DNA from: Corynebacterium pacaense
Lineage (GTDB): Bacteria; Actinomycetota; Actinomycetes; Mycobacteriales; Mycobacteriaceae
NCBI RefSeq assembly: GCF_900169525.1
Contig: NZ_LT821240.1
Coordinates: forward strand, 755,684 to 819,683
Length of the DNA stretch: 64,000 nt
Direction of reading: 5' to 3'
Positions 8,263 through 16,716 of the stretch are shown here, piece by piece. The first letter of the stretch is position 1, and the number at the start of each line of letters is the position of its first letter. Below the pieces are notes generated by a model, which worked only from the letters and a program-made list of their open reading frames with translations, made no database searches and was not told the DNA's origin. Position numbers and translations under genes: made by a program.

Positions 8263-9522
8263 TCATCGTCCCTGTGCCAGGAAGATCACATCGACGACGT
8301 CGCCGGGGCGGATCTCCGCCACATCCTCGGGAATACGCACCATCGCATTGGCCTCGGCCATTCCGGCGAGCAGATGGGAGGGTGCGCCCGTGGCTCCGCC
8401 GAGTGCCTCCACGAGGTAGTCCTGGGTTTCCGCGTCGCGCATGAGGCGGGACCGGATGAACCCCTTGCGACCGGCCAGCGAGGTGACATGGTTGAGGGCG
8501 CGGGCACGCACCACCCTGCGCGCGGCGTTGCGTTTGCCCAGTGACAGCCTGACCAGGGGGCGAACGAGGATCTCAAAAATGACCAGGGAGGCCACCGGAT
8601 TCGAGGGCAACAGGAACACCGGGATCCGATCCTCGCCGAGCAGTCCGAAACCCTGAACGGACCCCGGGTGCATAGCCACCCTTTCAGTGTCGATCTCACC
8701 GAGTTCCCTCAGCACCTCGCGCACACCCTCCGAACCGGCGCCACCTACCGCACCACTGATCACAATCATCTCGCTGCGCAGCATCTGCGATTCAATAATC
8801 TCCCGGATCCGGCGGGGCTCACCCGCGGCGATTCCGTAGCGGTAGACATCGGCACCCGCCTCGCGTCCCGCGGCGGCAAGTGAATAGGAGTTGACGTCAT
8901 ACACCTGACCGAGCCCGGGGCTGCGGTCGATGTCCACGAGTTCGGGACCGACGGAGATGACCGCCATCCGGGGACGCGGATAGACAAGTACCTTGGACCG
9001 GCCGACGGCGGCGAGCAGCCCGATCTGCGCGGGCCCGAGGACGGAGCCCGCACTCACCGCGACATCGCCGGGTTGAATATCGTCGCCCTCCCTGCGGACG
9101 AACTCCCCGGAGCGTACGGGTCGCTGCGCGACCACGCGCTTCCTCCCGCGGTCGCTCCATGCCATCGGCAGCACCGCATCCGCCAGCGTCGGCAGTGGTG
9201 CTCCGGTGTGCACGCGTACAGCCTGCTTCGGTTGGAGCCTGAGGGGCTGCTGGGAGCCCGCGGCCACCTCACCGACGACAGGAAGGGATTTCTCCAGGGG
9301 AGCCAGCGGCAACTCCCTGCTCAGTGAGCGCTCACCGCCGACATCAACAGCACGAACCGCGTAACCGTCGATGGCCGCCTGGGCAAAGCCCGGCAGCGGG
9401 CGCGTGGCCTGGACCTCCTCGGCGCACATCAGACCGAGGGCATCGGCGATCGCGATACGGACCGGCTCCGGTGTCACCGCCGCCTGGGTTACCAGGGCCA
9501 GCTGTTGTTCGACTGATCTCAC
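8263..9522 (-). CDS. glp: MoeA-like protein, probable divisome scaffold Glp
   Basis: A 419-residue protein with the MoeA/gephyrin-E architecture. AIDGYAVR (50-57), the VHTGAPLP segment (104-111) and REGDDI (144-149) are kept, but the usual SGGVSxGxxD motif is replaced by ISGAVGGAGSEG (255-266, no aspartate) and the usual LPGNPVS by LPSNPVA (305-311). Canonical MoeA inserts molybdate into molybdopterin-AMP; in C. glutamicum a repurposed MoeA homologue (Glp) binds FtsZ and the membrane protein GlpR. The altered motifs plus glpR two genes downstream favour the Glp role, though residual MoeA activity is not excluded. Start GTG at 9522 with GGAAGGAG 7-8 bases upstream. Follows galU by 24 bases. 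Confidence 0.78.
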   Translation of the reverse strand: MRSVEQQLALVTQAAVTPEPVRIAIADALGLMCAEEVQATRPLPGFAQAAIDGYAVRAVDVGGERSLSRELPLAPLEKSLPVVGEVAAGSQQPLRLQPKQAVRVHTGAPLPTLADAVLPMAWSDRGRKRVVAQRPVRSGEFVRREGDDIQPGDVAVSAGSVLGPAQIGLLAAVGRSKVLVYPRPRMAVISVGPELVDIDRSPGLGQVYDVNSYSLAAAGREAGADVYRYGIAAGEPRRIREIIESQMLRSEMIVISGAVGGAGSEGVREVLRELGEIDTERVAMHPGSVQGFGLLGEDRIPVFLLPSNPVASLVIFEILVRPLVRLSLGKRNAARRVVRARALNHVTSLAGRKGFIRSRLMRDAETQDYLVEALGGATGAPSHLLAGMAEANAMVRIPEDVAEIRPGDVVDVIFLAQGR

Positions 9523-9546
9523 TGGGGATCTCCTTCCGACAGGCAG

Positions 9547-10503
9547 CTAGTCTACGTCGGATCCACTGGCCGCTGCGTCCGCATCCTCGTGTTCCGCCAG
9601 GATCTGCGTGATCGCACGCCTGAGGTGGGGCCCGTAGACAGGATCCGAGAGGCCGAAATCAACGCAAGCCGGAATGTATCCGCCGGGATTTCCGAGATCA
9701 TGCCGCTTCCCGTGGTGGATGACTATGTGAACGGGATGCCCCTCATCGATGAGCAGGGCGATGGCATCTGTGAGTTGGATCTCGCCGCCGGAGCCGGCGG
9801 AGATGCGACGCAGCGCGTCGAAGATGTCGCGGTCGAGCAGGTACCGTCCCGTGGCCGCGAGATTGGAGGGTGCATCGGCCGCCGCGGGCTTTTCCACCAT
9901 GCCCACCACCCGCTTGATATCAGGGTCGGCGGCGTCGTTTGCCGTGTCCTCGACCTTGAAGATGCCGTAGTTGGAGACCTCATCATCAGCGACCTCGACC
10001 GCGCAGAGGACGGATCCCCCGAAGCGATTGCGCACCTCCGCCATTCTTTCCATGACCCCGACCGGGAGCACGAGATCATCCGGGAGCATGACCGCGACGA
10101 CGTCCTCGTCCTCATCGAGTACGGATTCGGCGAGACCGACGGCATGGCCGAGCCCCAGGGGATGGGCCTGCTCCACCGACACAGCCTCGATGAGCTCCGC
10201 GGCGCGGCGGACCTTCGCCAGCTGTTCGGTTTTTCCCCTCTCCTCCAGGGTCTGCTCCAGTTCGGCGAACCTGCTGAAATGCGCCAGGACACCCTTCTTG
10301 TTCGGTGCCGTGATTATGGCCAGCCTGGTGGCGCCGAGTTCCGCGGCTTCGCTGGCGATCAGTTCTATTCCCGGTGTGTCGACCACCGGGAGCAGCTCCT
10401 TGGGCACGGTCTTGGTCGCAGGCAGGAATCTCGTTCCCATTCCCGCTGCGGGGACAACCACGGTCTTGACCGCGTTCGCGTGCTCGTCGATAGGCAAACT
10501 CAT
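9547..10503 (-). CDS. galU: UTP-glucose-1-phosphate uridylyltransferase
   Basis: A 318-residue nucleotidyltransferase that makes UDP-glucose for trehalose, galactan and glycan synthesis. The N-terminal nucleotide-binding loop VVVPAAGMGTRFLPATKTVP is diagnostic, followed by PKELLPVVDTPGIE, the VMLPDDLVL segment with its metal-binding aspartates, and VGMVEKP and GRYLLDRDIF in the sugar-binding region. The ATG at 10503 is chosen because AAGGTG precedes it; a GTG at 10512 would add three residues. First gene of the minus-strand run galU-glp-rimJ-like-glpR, with fthC divergent 75 bases away. Family length is about 300 residues, so the protein is complete. Confidence 0.93.
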   Translation of the reverse strand: MSLPIDEHANAVKTVVVPAAGMGTRFLPATKTVPKELLPVVDTPGIELIASEAAELGATRLAIITAPNKKGVLAHFSRFAELEQTLEERGKTEQLAKVRRAAELIEAVSVEQAHPLGLGHAVGLAESVLDEDEDVVAVMLPDDLVLPVGVMERMAEVRNRFGGSVLCAVEVADDEVSNYGIFKVEDTANDAADPDIKRVVGMVEKPAAADAPSNLAATGRYLLDRDIFDALRRISAGSGGEIQLTDAIALLIDEGHPVHIVIHHGKRHDLGNPGGYIPACVDFGLSDPVYGPHLRRAITQILAEHEDADAAASGSDVD

Positions 10504-10564
10504 GACGATCACCTTACCCCCGACGATGATTCAGCCCGCCCGTCACCCTCCGGAAAAACACGGC

Positions 10565-10570
10565 TATCCT
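10565..10570 (+). promoter_or_regulatory. -10 hexamer of fthC, leaderless arrangement
   Basis: TATCCT ends 8 bases before the ATG at 10579; no ribosome-binding site is visible between them. Confidence 0.45.
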
Positions 10571-10578
10571 GGAAAGCT

Positions 10579-11154
10579 ATGAGCGAGTCCAAGACGGAGT
10601 TGCGCCGAAAGCTTCTCGACGCCCGCGCCACCATGCCCGCAGACCTCCGGCACAGGGAGGACGCCGCCCTGGTGGCCCATGTCTCCTATTTCCTCCGGAG
10701 CACCCGCCCCAAAAGAGTCGCCGCCTATGTTCCCGGAAGGACGGAACCGGGGGGTCGCCTCTTTCTCGACGCGATCCATTCCGAGGTACCCGCGTTGATC
10801 CTTCCCCTGTCCCTGGAGGACGGACGCCTGGACTGGGCCCTCTACCAGGGGCCGACCAATCTGGTGAAGGGGGCCTTCGGCATCTGGGAGCCATCGGGCC
10901 CCCGGCTGGGGCCGGAGGCGCTGAACTTCTGCGATCTCATCATCGCACCTGCACTGGCGTGCACGCCCGGGGGGATAAGACTGGGCAAGGGCGGGGGCTT
11001 CTACGACCGTGCACTGGCCACTGGGGTGCGGGCGACGGTGGCCACCACGCTCTACAACGGCGAGATCCGCGATGACATCGAGGTCGAGGACCACGATCTG
11101 CCCGTCAATGTGATCATCACACCGGCCGGAGTGCGGAACCTGGGTGCGCTTTAG
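10579..11154 (+). CDS. fthC: 5-formyltetrahydrofolate cyclo-ligase
   Basis: A 191-residue enzyme that converts 5-formyltetrahydrofolate to 5,10-methenyltetrahydrofolate with ATP. The C-terminal GGIRLGKGGGFYDRAL motif is the family hallmark, and KTELRRKLLDARATMP is the typical N-terminal helix. The frame stays open far upstream, antisense to galU, but that extension is not homologous; ATG at 10579 is supported by the TATCCT hexamer 8 bases before it and by family length (about 190). It is followed after 15 bases by the SAF-domain gene, so the two are probably cotranscribed. Orthologues sit between galU and mscL in C. glutamicum. Confidence 0.9.
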   Translation: MSESKTELRRKLLDARATMPADLRHREDAALVAHVSYFLRSTRPKRVAAYVPGRTEPGGRLFLDAIHSEVPALILPLSLEDGRLDWALYQGPTNLVKGAFGIWEPSGPRLGPEALNFCDLIIAPALACTPGGIRLGKGGGFYDRALATGVRATVATTLYNGEIRDDIEVEDHDLPVNVIITPAGVRNLGAL

Positions 11155-11169
11155 GCAGTCCAAGGAGAT

Positions 11170-11817
11170 ATGGAACTCCGCAGAAAACTAGTCACGCCTG
11201 GGTGGCACCGGTCATTGTTGTTGCGCCGCGCCGTTGCCGCGCTGCTTCTACTCGCGGCCGGCGCACTTCTTCTGCGCTCTTTCCTGTCCACGGACCCCTC
11301 TGCGGTGGTGTTCATCCGGGATGTCAACGCCGGTGACGTGATCCGCGAAACCGATGTGGAGCTTCGCCGGGTGCCGGCGGAATTCGCTCCTGCAGGCGCG
11401 TTGGGGGATACCGGGGAGGCGGTGGGAAAGGTCGCGGCATCATCCCTCGGAGCTGGGGAGGTGGCCACCCCGCGCAGGTTCATAGGCGAGGACCTCACAG
11501 CAAGCTTTGTGGCCAATATCACTGGTGATAATTCTGCGGATCCGCAGACAATGGTGCCTCTGCGCCTGTCCGACCCCTCCACCATCCCGCTTCTCCACCA
11601 CGGTGACACCGTCTCCGTGGTTTCCCTCGAACCTGATTCGGGCGGATCACACACGATTGCAGCAGGTGGGCGCGTAATCCTCGGGGCCGCCGAGGGAACC
11701 GAGAGCGTTCTGGTCCTGCTCCCCGAATCCCTCGCCCTCACCGTGGCCGCTGCGTCCCTGAATGCGCCCTTGACGGTGGTGCTCACCGGCGACCGGGTGC
11801 GCGGCCCGGCCTCCTGA
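11170..11817 (+). CDS. SAF-domain membrane-anchored protein (CpaB/RcpC-like)
   Basis: A 215-residue protein with one N-terminal membrane helix (about 18-37, LLLRRAVAALLLLAAGALLL) and an extracytoplasmic part. Residues about 45-110 form a SAF domain: VVFIRDVNAGDVIRETDVE then LGAGEVATPRRF, as in CpaB/RcpC pilus-assembly proteins and FlgA chaperones. The C-terminal half (130-210) is a second small beta domain with VPLRLSDPSTIPLLHHGDTVSVV. No tad/flp pilus genes lie in the window, so a pilus role is only a family analogy. AAGGAGAT precedes the ATG at 11170 at good spacing. Located between fthC and mscL, as in C. glutamicum, where its job is also unknown. Confidence 0.7.
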   Translation: MELRRKLVTPGWHRSLLLRRAVAALLLLAAGALLLRSFLSTDPSAVVFIRDVNAGDVIRETDVELRRVPAEFAPAGALGDTGEAVGKVAASSLGAGEVATPRRFIGEDLTASFVANITGDNSADPQTMVPLRLSDPSTIPLLHHGDTVSVVSLEPDSGGSHTIAAGGRVILGAAEGTESVLVLLPESLALTVAAASLNAPLTVVLTGDRVRGPAS

Positions 11818-11852
11818 GGCGTTTCATCCCTATGCATGCCATGGATGTGGAC

Positions 11853-11858
11853 TAAAAT
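11853..11858 (+). promoter_or_regulatory. Candidate -10 hexamer of mscL
   Basis: TAAAAT lies 47 bases before the mscL ATG at 11906; no convincing -35 is seen. mscL itself has an AAGGAAA ribosome site. Confidence 0.4.
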
Positions 11859-11905
11859 CCTGAAGTTGACTCGCGCCCCTTCAACCTGACAAGGAAACTG
11901 GAAAA

Positions 11906-12316
11906 ATGCTCAAGGGATTCAAGGACTTCATTCTGCGTGGCAATGTCATCGAGCTTGCCGTCGCCGTGGTCATAGGAACCGCGTTCACGGCAATCGTGAC
12001 CGCATTCTCCGACCACATCGTCAATCCGTTGATCGCCTCCTTCGGTGGTGCCGATGTATCCGGGCTGGGCTTCCACGTCATCGCCGGCAACGAGGCCACC
12101 TTCATCGACTTCGGTGCCGTGATTACGGCGGCCATCAACTTCCTGATCATCGCGGCGATCGTCTACTTCGTTCTTGTCGCACCGATGAACAAGCTCAATG
12201 AAACCCTGGCCAAGCGCAAGGGCGTTGAGGAGGAGAAGGAGACTCCCGCATCGATCGAAGCCGAGCTGCTCACCGAGATCCGCGACCTGCTCAAGGAGCA
12301 GAAGTCCGCACAGTAG
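11906..12316 (+). CDS. mscL: Large-conductance mechanosensitive channel MscL
   Basis: A 136-residue channel subunit; MscL is a pentamer that opens under membrane tension to release solutes on osmotic downshock. The N-terminal amphipathic helix and first membrane helix, LKGFKDFILRGNVIELAVAV then VIGTAFTAIV, are near-invariant in the family. The second helix (about 72-95, AAINFLIIAAIVYFVLVAP) is followed by the cytoplasmic helix and a charged tail rich in lysine and glutamate. A strong rho-independent terminator follows 18 bases after the stop and also serves the convergent mogA-side operon. The link to the BetP gene in this window is only thematic (both osmotic). Confidence 0.95.
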   Translation: MLKGFKDFILRGNVIELAVAVVIGTAFTAIVTAFSDHIVNPLIASFGGADVSGLGFHVIAGNEATFIDFGAVITAAINFLIIAAIVYFVLVAPMNKLNETLAKRKGVEEEKETPASIEAELLTEIRDLLKEQKSAQ

Positions 12317-12334
12317 GTGCAGTCGAAACGATGG

Positions 12335-12363
12335 AAAAAGCCACCCCAGTCAGGGTGGCTTTT
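12335..12363. terminator. Bidirectional rho-independent terminator between mscL and the mogA-side operon
   Basis: AAAAGCCACCC and GGGTGGCTTTT form an 11-bp stem with a 6-base loop, with A- and T-runs on both sides, so it works in both directions. It sits 18 bases after mscL and directly abuts the stop of the 64-residue gene. Confidence 0.88.
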
Positions 12364-12364
12364 G

Positions 12365-12559
12365 CTATTCCGCTCCATAGTGGGGCGGACGTTGTTCCAA
12401 CCAGAACCGATCCCCCTCGGGAGTGTCCTCCGAATCCGGATCAAGAATCACTTCCCGATCCTCATCACCGGTGATCCGGCCATCGGTGGAACGGTCGGCT
12501 GATCGGTCGTAGTCCTGTGCGGTGGAGGGTTTGAACACGCGGCGACGGCTTCTGGACAA
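12365..12559 (-). CDS. Small basic/acidic hypothetical protein (64 residues)
   Basis: A 64-codon frame starting with TTG at 12559, with a GGGGG-containing purine stretch 8 bases upstream, and ending just before the shared terminator. The protein begins with a basic patch (SRSRRRVFKP), then turns acidic (EDREVILDPDSEDTPEGD) and ends RFWLEQRPPHYGAE. Codon use has the G/C third-position bias of neighbouring genes, and the frame fills the space between mogA and the terminator exactly, which argues for a real gene. C. glutamicum has a small hypothetical at the equivalent place. No membrane segment, no known domain; function unknown. Confidence 0.65.
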   Translation of the reverse strand: MSRSRRRVFKPSTAQDYDRSADRSTDGRITGDEDREVILDPDSEDTPEGDRFWLEQRPPHYGAE

Positions 12560-12575
12560 CTTGGAACCCCCTGGG

Positions 12576-13169
12576 TTATCTGACGGTGGAGGTCTGCATC
12601 TGGTCGATGACAAAATGCACGAGTGGCACCAGGGTGGCCATGCCGTCTCTGATCGCGGAACGCGAGGCCGCGAGGTTGACGACGACGGTCGACCCCGACA
12701 CACCGGCGATGCCACGGGATACACAGGCGTCCACCGCACCGCAGGCCAGGCCCGAGGCACGAAGTGCCTGGGCGATTCCAGGGAGCATCTGGTCGAGGAT
12801 GGACCGCGTCGCCTCCGGGGTCTTGTCCCTGGGCCCGACTCCGACACCGCCGACGGTGAGAACCAGATCGGCCCCACCGATGACCGCGGTTTCAATCGCC
12901 TGGCGGATCTGTGACTTCTTCGACTTGACCTGGACAACGGCATCCACGGTGAAACCCGCTTCATGGAGCAGCTCGGTGACCAGTTTGTCACTGTCCAACC
13001 CACTGCCCGGGGTGTGGTCACTGACGAGCACGACGAGCGCGCGACGCTGGGGGTTCAACGCTTCCTCCAATTCGGTCGCCTTCAGAAACTCCGGATCCGG
13101 ATCGACATCCGGAAGCGGGGCCCTGGTCTCCAGGACGGCGGAAAGCTCTCCCATGGCATCATTGCTCAT
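12576..13169 (-). CDS. MogA/MoaB-type molybdopterin-binding protein (MoaB2-like)
   Basis: A protein of about 197 residues with the MPT-binding fold. The core RALVVLVSDHTPGSGLDSDKL is followed by the characteristic LVLTVGGVGVGPRDKTPEAT, where canonical MogA has a TTGGTG-RDxTPE motif; the RDKTPEAT part is kept. It may adenylylate molybdopterin, but its place beside HtrA and the two-component system matches moaB2 in the Mycobacterium mprAB-pepD-moaB2 cluster, where a role in cofactor synthesis is unproven. An N-terminal extension of about 35 residues precedes the fold. Start uncertain: ATG 13169 is used; GTG 13184 and TTG 13205 are in frame. It begins 41 bases after htrA ends. Confidence 0.8.
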   Translation of the reverse strand: MSNDAMGELSAVLETRAPLPDVDPDPEFLKATELEEALNPQRRALVVLVSDHTPGSGLDSDKLVTELLHEAGFTVDAVVQVKSKKSQIRQAIETAVIGGADLVLTVGGVGVGPRDKTPEATRSILDQMLPGIAQALRASGLACGAVDACVSRGIAGVSGSTVVVNLAASRSAIRDGMATLVPLVHFVIDQMQTSTVR

Positions 13170-13210
13170 CGTTGTCTCGCTCACTTTCAGACTGGGGTTC
13201 ACCAACTAAA

Positions 13211-14479
13211 CTACTCACTGGTGAGAGTAACCTCTACCTCTCGGGTTTGGGAAGTGTTCTGCTGGGTCACCGTGAGCCTGATCGTCTCGCCGAAATTCTG
13301 CGAGCGAACAGCGGCGATGAGCGCATCGGCACTGTCGATCGGGCGATCGTTGAGCTTGGTCACCACATCGCCGGGCGCCAGCCCCGCCGCGGCTCCCGGG
13401 CCGCCATCCTGAACGGAAGAGATCAGCGCGCCGGCGGCGTTGGAGTTGCCCGCCAACTGGACGCCGATCATCGGCTGGGTCACCACACCGGAATCGATCA
13501 ACTGGGTGGCCACGCGTTTCGCAAAGTTTGCGGGGATGGCGAAGCCCAGCCCGATCGAACCGGCGGTGTCACCTCCGGATGACACCGAGGCGATAACGGA
13601 GTTGATCCCCACCTGGTTGCCCTGCATGTCCACGAGCGGCCCACCGGAGTTGCCCGGGTTGATGGCCGCATCCGTCTGGATCGCGTCGATGAGTGAGGAT
13701 TCGCCCTCCTCACCGGAGGCGCGCACCGGACGGTTCATGGCGGAGACTATGCCCGTGGTCACCGTGGAGCTCAATCCGAGCGGCGAACCGATGGCCATGA
13801 CGTCTTGTCCCACCGCGAGGTCGTTGGAATCACCGAAGGCCATCACCGGGAGATTCGTGGCGTCCCGAATCTTGATCACCGCGATATCGGTGGAGGCATC
13901 GCCGGCGACGAAGTCCGCCTGCTTGACCGTTCCATCGGCGAGGGTCACCTCCAGGACACCGCTCTGTGAGGCACCCGAAACCACATGGTTATTGGTCATG
14001 ACATACCCATCGGAGGAGATGATGGAACCGGAGCCTTCCGAGGCCGCCGTCCTGGTCACCGCCTGGATGGACACCACTGAAGGCAGCACCGCCTTTGCGA
14101 CCTGCTCGGCCGAACCGGGCTCCGCCGTCGAGGTCCGCTGCATGCTCGGTTGATCCAGCGAGCTGACAACACTCGACGATGAAGCCGAGGAACCTATCCT
14201 GTTGCTGGCGACTCCCACCACGGTTCCCGTGGCCACCGATCCGAGAACCATCAGAGCCAGTGCCGTCCGCAGCCCGACCGTGGCCTTCTTCTTCGGGGCA
14301 TCTGCCACCGGCTGAGCATCCCAACTCGTCCAGGTCTGGGAATCCGGGGCGGGCGTTCCCTCCCCCGCGGACTGATACGGGCTGCGCACGGAGTCAAAAC
14401 GGGAGGTCTCCTGCGCTTCATCTGCACCATCGGCGCGTCCATCCGAAGGCTCCGGGGAGTGTGGGTTCATGTTTGTCAT
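13211..14479 (-). CDS. Membrane-anchored HtrA-type serine protease with PDZ domain (PepD-like)
   Basis: A 422-residue trypsin-like protease of the DegP/HtrA family. Order: a low-complexity cytoplasmic N-terminus (1-65), one membrane helix (about 68-90), a serine-rich linker, the protease domain (about 125-320) with catalytic His165 in TNNHVV, Asp198 in STDIAVI and Ser278 in NPGNSGGPL, and a PDZ domain (about 330-420) with GLAPGDVVTKLNDRPI. It faces the cell wall and probably handles misfolded exported proteins. It follows the histidine kinase by 75 bases. A CATAAT hexamer lies 7 bases before the ATG at 14479, suggesting its own leaderless promoter. Orthologue of Mycobacterium PepD by context. 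Confidence 0.92.
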   Translation of the reverse strand: MTNMNPHSPEPSDGRADGADEAQETSRFDSVRSPYQSAGEGTPAPDSQTWTSWDAQPVADAPKKKATVGLRTALALMVLGSVATGTVVGVASNRIGSSASSSSVVSSLDQPSMQRTSTAEPGSAEQVAKAVLPSVVSIQAVTRTAASEGSGSIISSDGYVMTNNHVVSGASQSGVLEVTLADGTVKQADFVAGDASTDIAVIKIRDATNLPVMAFGDSNDLAVGQDVMAIGSPLGLSSTVTTGIVSAMNRPVRASGEEGESSLIDAIQTDAAINPGNSGGPLVDMQGNQVGINSVIASVSSGGDTAGSIGLGFAIPANFAKRVATQLIDSGVVTQPMIGVQLAGNSNAAGALISSVQDGGPGAAAGLAPGDVVTKLNDRPIDSADALIAAVRSQNFGETIRLTVTQQNTSQTREVEVTLTSE

Positions 14480-14486
14480 GAATTAG

Positions 14487-14492
14487 ATTATG
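14487..14492 (-). promoter_or_regulatory. -10 hexamer of the htrA-like gene
   Basis: CATAAT on the minus strand, 7 bases before the ATG at 14479. In Mycobacterium the equivalent gene is a target of the neighbouring two-component system; no regulator site was recognised here. Confidence 0.45.
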
Positions 14493-14554
14493 AACCCCCT
14501 GGCTGGCGGGTCAATCGGATGATTCTGAATGTTTATTGTGAGAATGCTAAACGT

Positions 14555-16012
14555 TCAGGCGCCGATGGTTCCCAGGTGCTCCCGGTCCGCGAAACCGGGC
14601 AGAATGATGGTGATCATGGTGCCCCCGTCGTCGGAATCGGAGACCCCGACCACACCGCCACTGTGTTCAATGACCTGCCAGACGATGGCGAGTCCGAGCC
14701 CGGAGCCGGGCATGGACCGTGATGACACCGACCGGTAGAAACGATCGAACACCCTGGAACGCTCCTCCTCCGGAATTCCCGGACCGGAATCGGAGACCGT
14801 CAGCCACACCTCGCTCTCACTCTGCTGCTGCATGCGAACCCGGACCGTACCGTCCTCCGGTGACCACTTGACCGCATTGTCCAACACATTGACCAGGGCT
14901 CTTCCCAGGGAGAACTCATCGCCGAGGAGATACCACTCGGTGCTCTGCTGCAGCTCGATCCTCACATCATGACGGCGGCGCTGTGCCCTCTCGATCGCCC
15001 CCGTCAGGATTTCATCGAGGTTCACCTGCTCCAGTGTGTTGGAGGATTCCTCGCGCGCGAGATCCATCAGATCACCCACCAGGGTGGACAGCTCCTCGAG
15101 CTGGGCGATCAGATCATGCTCGAGATCCTCACGGTCCTGATCGGTGATGCTCTGGGCATCCGATTTCGAGGATAGGATGAGCAGCTCGATATTGGTGCGC
15201 ATCGAGGTCAAAGGAGTCTTCAACTCGTGCCCGGCGTCGGCGACAAGCTGCGCCTGCCGCAGCCGTGCGACGCGGAGCGCCTCGATGAGCTCATTGAAGC
15301 TGTTACTCAAGCGGGCAATCTCGTCGTTGCCGTCGATCCGGATCGGCTCCAGCTCATCCGTGCGCGCCAGACGCTCAACCGCCTGCTGCAGGCGCACCAG
15401 CGGCTTGAGTCCGAGGTTGGAGATGCTGAACCCCACAAGAATCGACGCCAGTACCCCGATCCCGCTGATCACCAGCAGCGCAACACCTAGGGAGGTGAGC
15501 AGTCGGCGGGTCTCGCTCATGTCCTTGGCCACCAGGACAGCCGCTCCGGTCTCATCGTGCATCACCAGAACCCTGTCACCGGCCACGGACAGGGAATTCA
15601 CCCCGGGGTAGGAGAAATCAATAAAGAAATCCCCCGGGAGCGCGATGCTGTCACCGACCACGTACTCCCACCCCGCGGGAGCGACGGCCACACGGATATC
15701 CGGGTTGTAGGCCTTCAACGCCGCTATCTCCGAGTCGATCTCCGGGACGGAATCGAAGGTGTAGGCGCGGGAGAGCATCGCCTGGGCCTTGTTTTCCAGC
15801 TCGCTGTCAACGGAGGAGGTCAGAGACTCCGACACCGTCCAGTACGCCGCCACGGTGATGATACCGACGGAGAACGCGACCAGTGTGGCGCTCAGCAGCG
15901 ACTGCCTCCACCGGAGCGAGGCGGTGTAGCTCCACCCCTCCTGCTCCGCTTCAGGTGATTCGGGGTTCACCTCCGCGATTTCCGGCGGTGGGAATTCCCG
16001 CCTCAGGCTCAC
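14555..16012 (-). CDS. cgtS2: Sensor histidine kinase, MprB/CgtS2-like
   Basis: A 485-residue membrane kinase. Layout: cytoplasmic tail, membrane helix 37-59, extracytoplasmic sensor domain (about 60-172), second helix 174-196, HAMP linker (about 197-250), dimerisation domain with phospho-accepting His262 in [11 protein letters not shown], and the ATPase domain with the N box ([12 protein letters not shown]), G1 ([11 protein letters not shown]) and G2 (GSGLGLAI). It probably senses envelope stress and phosphorylates the adjacent regulator. GTG at 16012 overlaps the regulator's stop by four bases (GTGA), showing translational coupling. Synteny with HtrA and MoaB-type genes matches MprB of Mycobacterium and CgtS2 of C. 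glutamicum. Confidence 0.92.
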   Translation of the reverse strand: MSLRREFPPPEIAEVNPESPEAEQEGWSYTASLRWRQSLLSATLVAFSVGIITVAAYWTVSESLTSSVDSELENKAQAMLSRAYTFDSVPEIDSEIAALKAYNPDIRVAVAPAGWEYVVGDSIALPGDFFIDFSYPGVNSLSVAGDRVLVMHDETGAAVLVAKDMSETRRLLTSLGVALLVISGIGVLASILVGFSISNLGLKPLVRLQQAVERLARTDELEPIRIDGNDEIARLSNSFNELIEALRVARLRQAQLVADAGHELKTPLTSMRTNIELLILSSKSDAQSITDQDREDLEHDLIAQLEELSTLVGDLMDLAREESSNTLEQVNLDEILTGAIERAQRRRHDVRIELQQSTEWYLLGDEFSLGRALVNVLDNAVKWSPEDGTVRVRMQQQSESEVWLTVSDSGPGIPEEERSRVFDRFYRSVSSRSMPGSGLGLAIVWQVIEHSGGVVGVSDSDDGGTMITIILPGFADREHLGTIGA

Positions 16013-16716
16013 GAAACCGTTTGTCGGAGAACGTAACCGACTCCCCGAACGGTGTGGATCAGCCGGCTCCTCGCCTCCGTCCCTTCGGACATCTCGGTTT
16101 TCTTTCGGAGATAGCCGATGAATACCTCCAGAGCATTCCCGGAGCTGGGCGCCTCATTTCCCCACACCTCCTCGAGAATATCGGCGCGCGACAGAACCTT
16201 GCGGGGATGCCGCATGAACATGTTCAATAGGGCGAACTCGGTCCTGGTGAGGCTGATCGGCCGACCACCCCTGCTCACATCCCTGGTTTTCAGATTGAGG
16301 ACGAGATCTTCAAAGGTGAGCTCCGTTTCAACGTTGTTCGCGGTGAACGGCTCCGCCGCCGAACGGCGAATGAGCGAACGAACCCGTGCCAGCAGCTCCT
16401 CCAGAGCGAAGGGCTTCGCCAGGTAGTCGTCCGCACCTGCATCGAGACCACCCACGCGGTCGGACACGCTGTCTCTGGCGGTCAGAACCAGAACGGGGCG
16501 CTTGTCGCCCTCGCTGCGCAGGGTGCGGCACACTTCGACCCCGTCCATCCGGGGCATCATCACATCCAGGATGACCAGGTGCGGCTGTTCCCGGCGAATC
16601 ATGTCGAGCGCCTGCACGCCGTCCTCGGCGAGTGCGACCGTATATCCGTTGAACGCCAGCGACCTCCGCAGGGAATCCCTCACGGCCTGCTCATCGTCCA
16701 CGACCAGAATCTTCAT
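16009..16716 (-). CDS. cgtR2: OmpR-family response regulator, MprA/CgtR2-like
   Basis: A 235-residue regulator with a receiver domain (1-120) and a winged-helix DNA-binding domain (about 135-235). The acidic pocket is VVDDEQ (5-10), the phosphorylation site Asp51 in [13 protein letters not shown], the switch Thr in VLTARD and the conserved Lys in YLAKPF. The DNA-binding half ends with the expected [15 protein letters not shown] at 16716 is preceded by GGAAGAA; the open frame upstream to 16863 is not homologous. First gene of the operon with the kinase. In Mycobacterium MprA controls sigB, sigE and pepD, so envelope-stress control is likely but not shown here. Confidence 0.93.
   Translation of the reverse strand: MKILVVDDEQAVRDSLRRSLAFNGYTVALAEDGVQALDMIRREQPHLVILDVMMPRMDGVEVCRTLRSEGDKRPVLVLTARDSVSDRVGGLDAGADDYLAKPFALEELLARVRSLIRRSAAEPFTANNVETELTFEDLVLNLKTRDVSRGGRPISLTRTEFALLNMFMRHPRKVLSRADILEEVWGNEAPSSGNALEVFIGYLRKKTEMSEGTEARSRLIHTVRGVGYVLRQTVS

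Noticed and set aside
9589..10578. N-terminal extension of fthC back to 9589
   Set aside because: Antisense to galU and not like the family; true start fixed at 10579.
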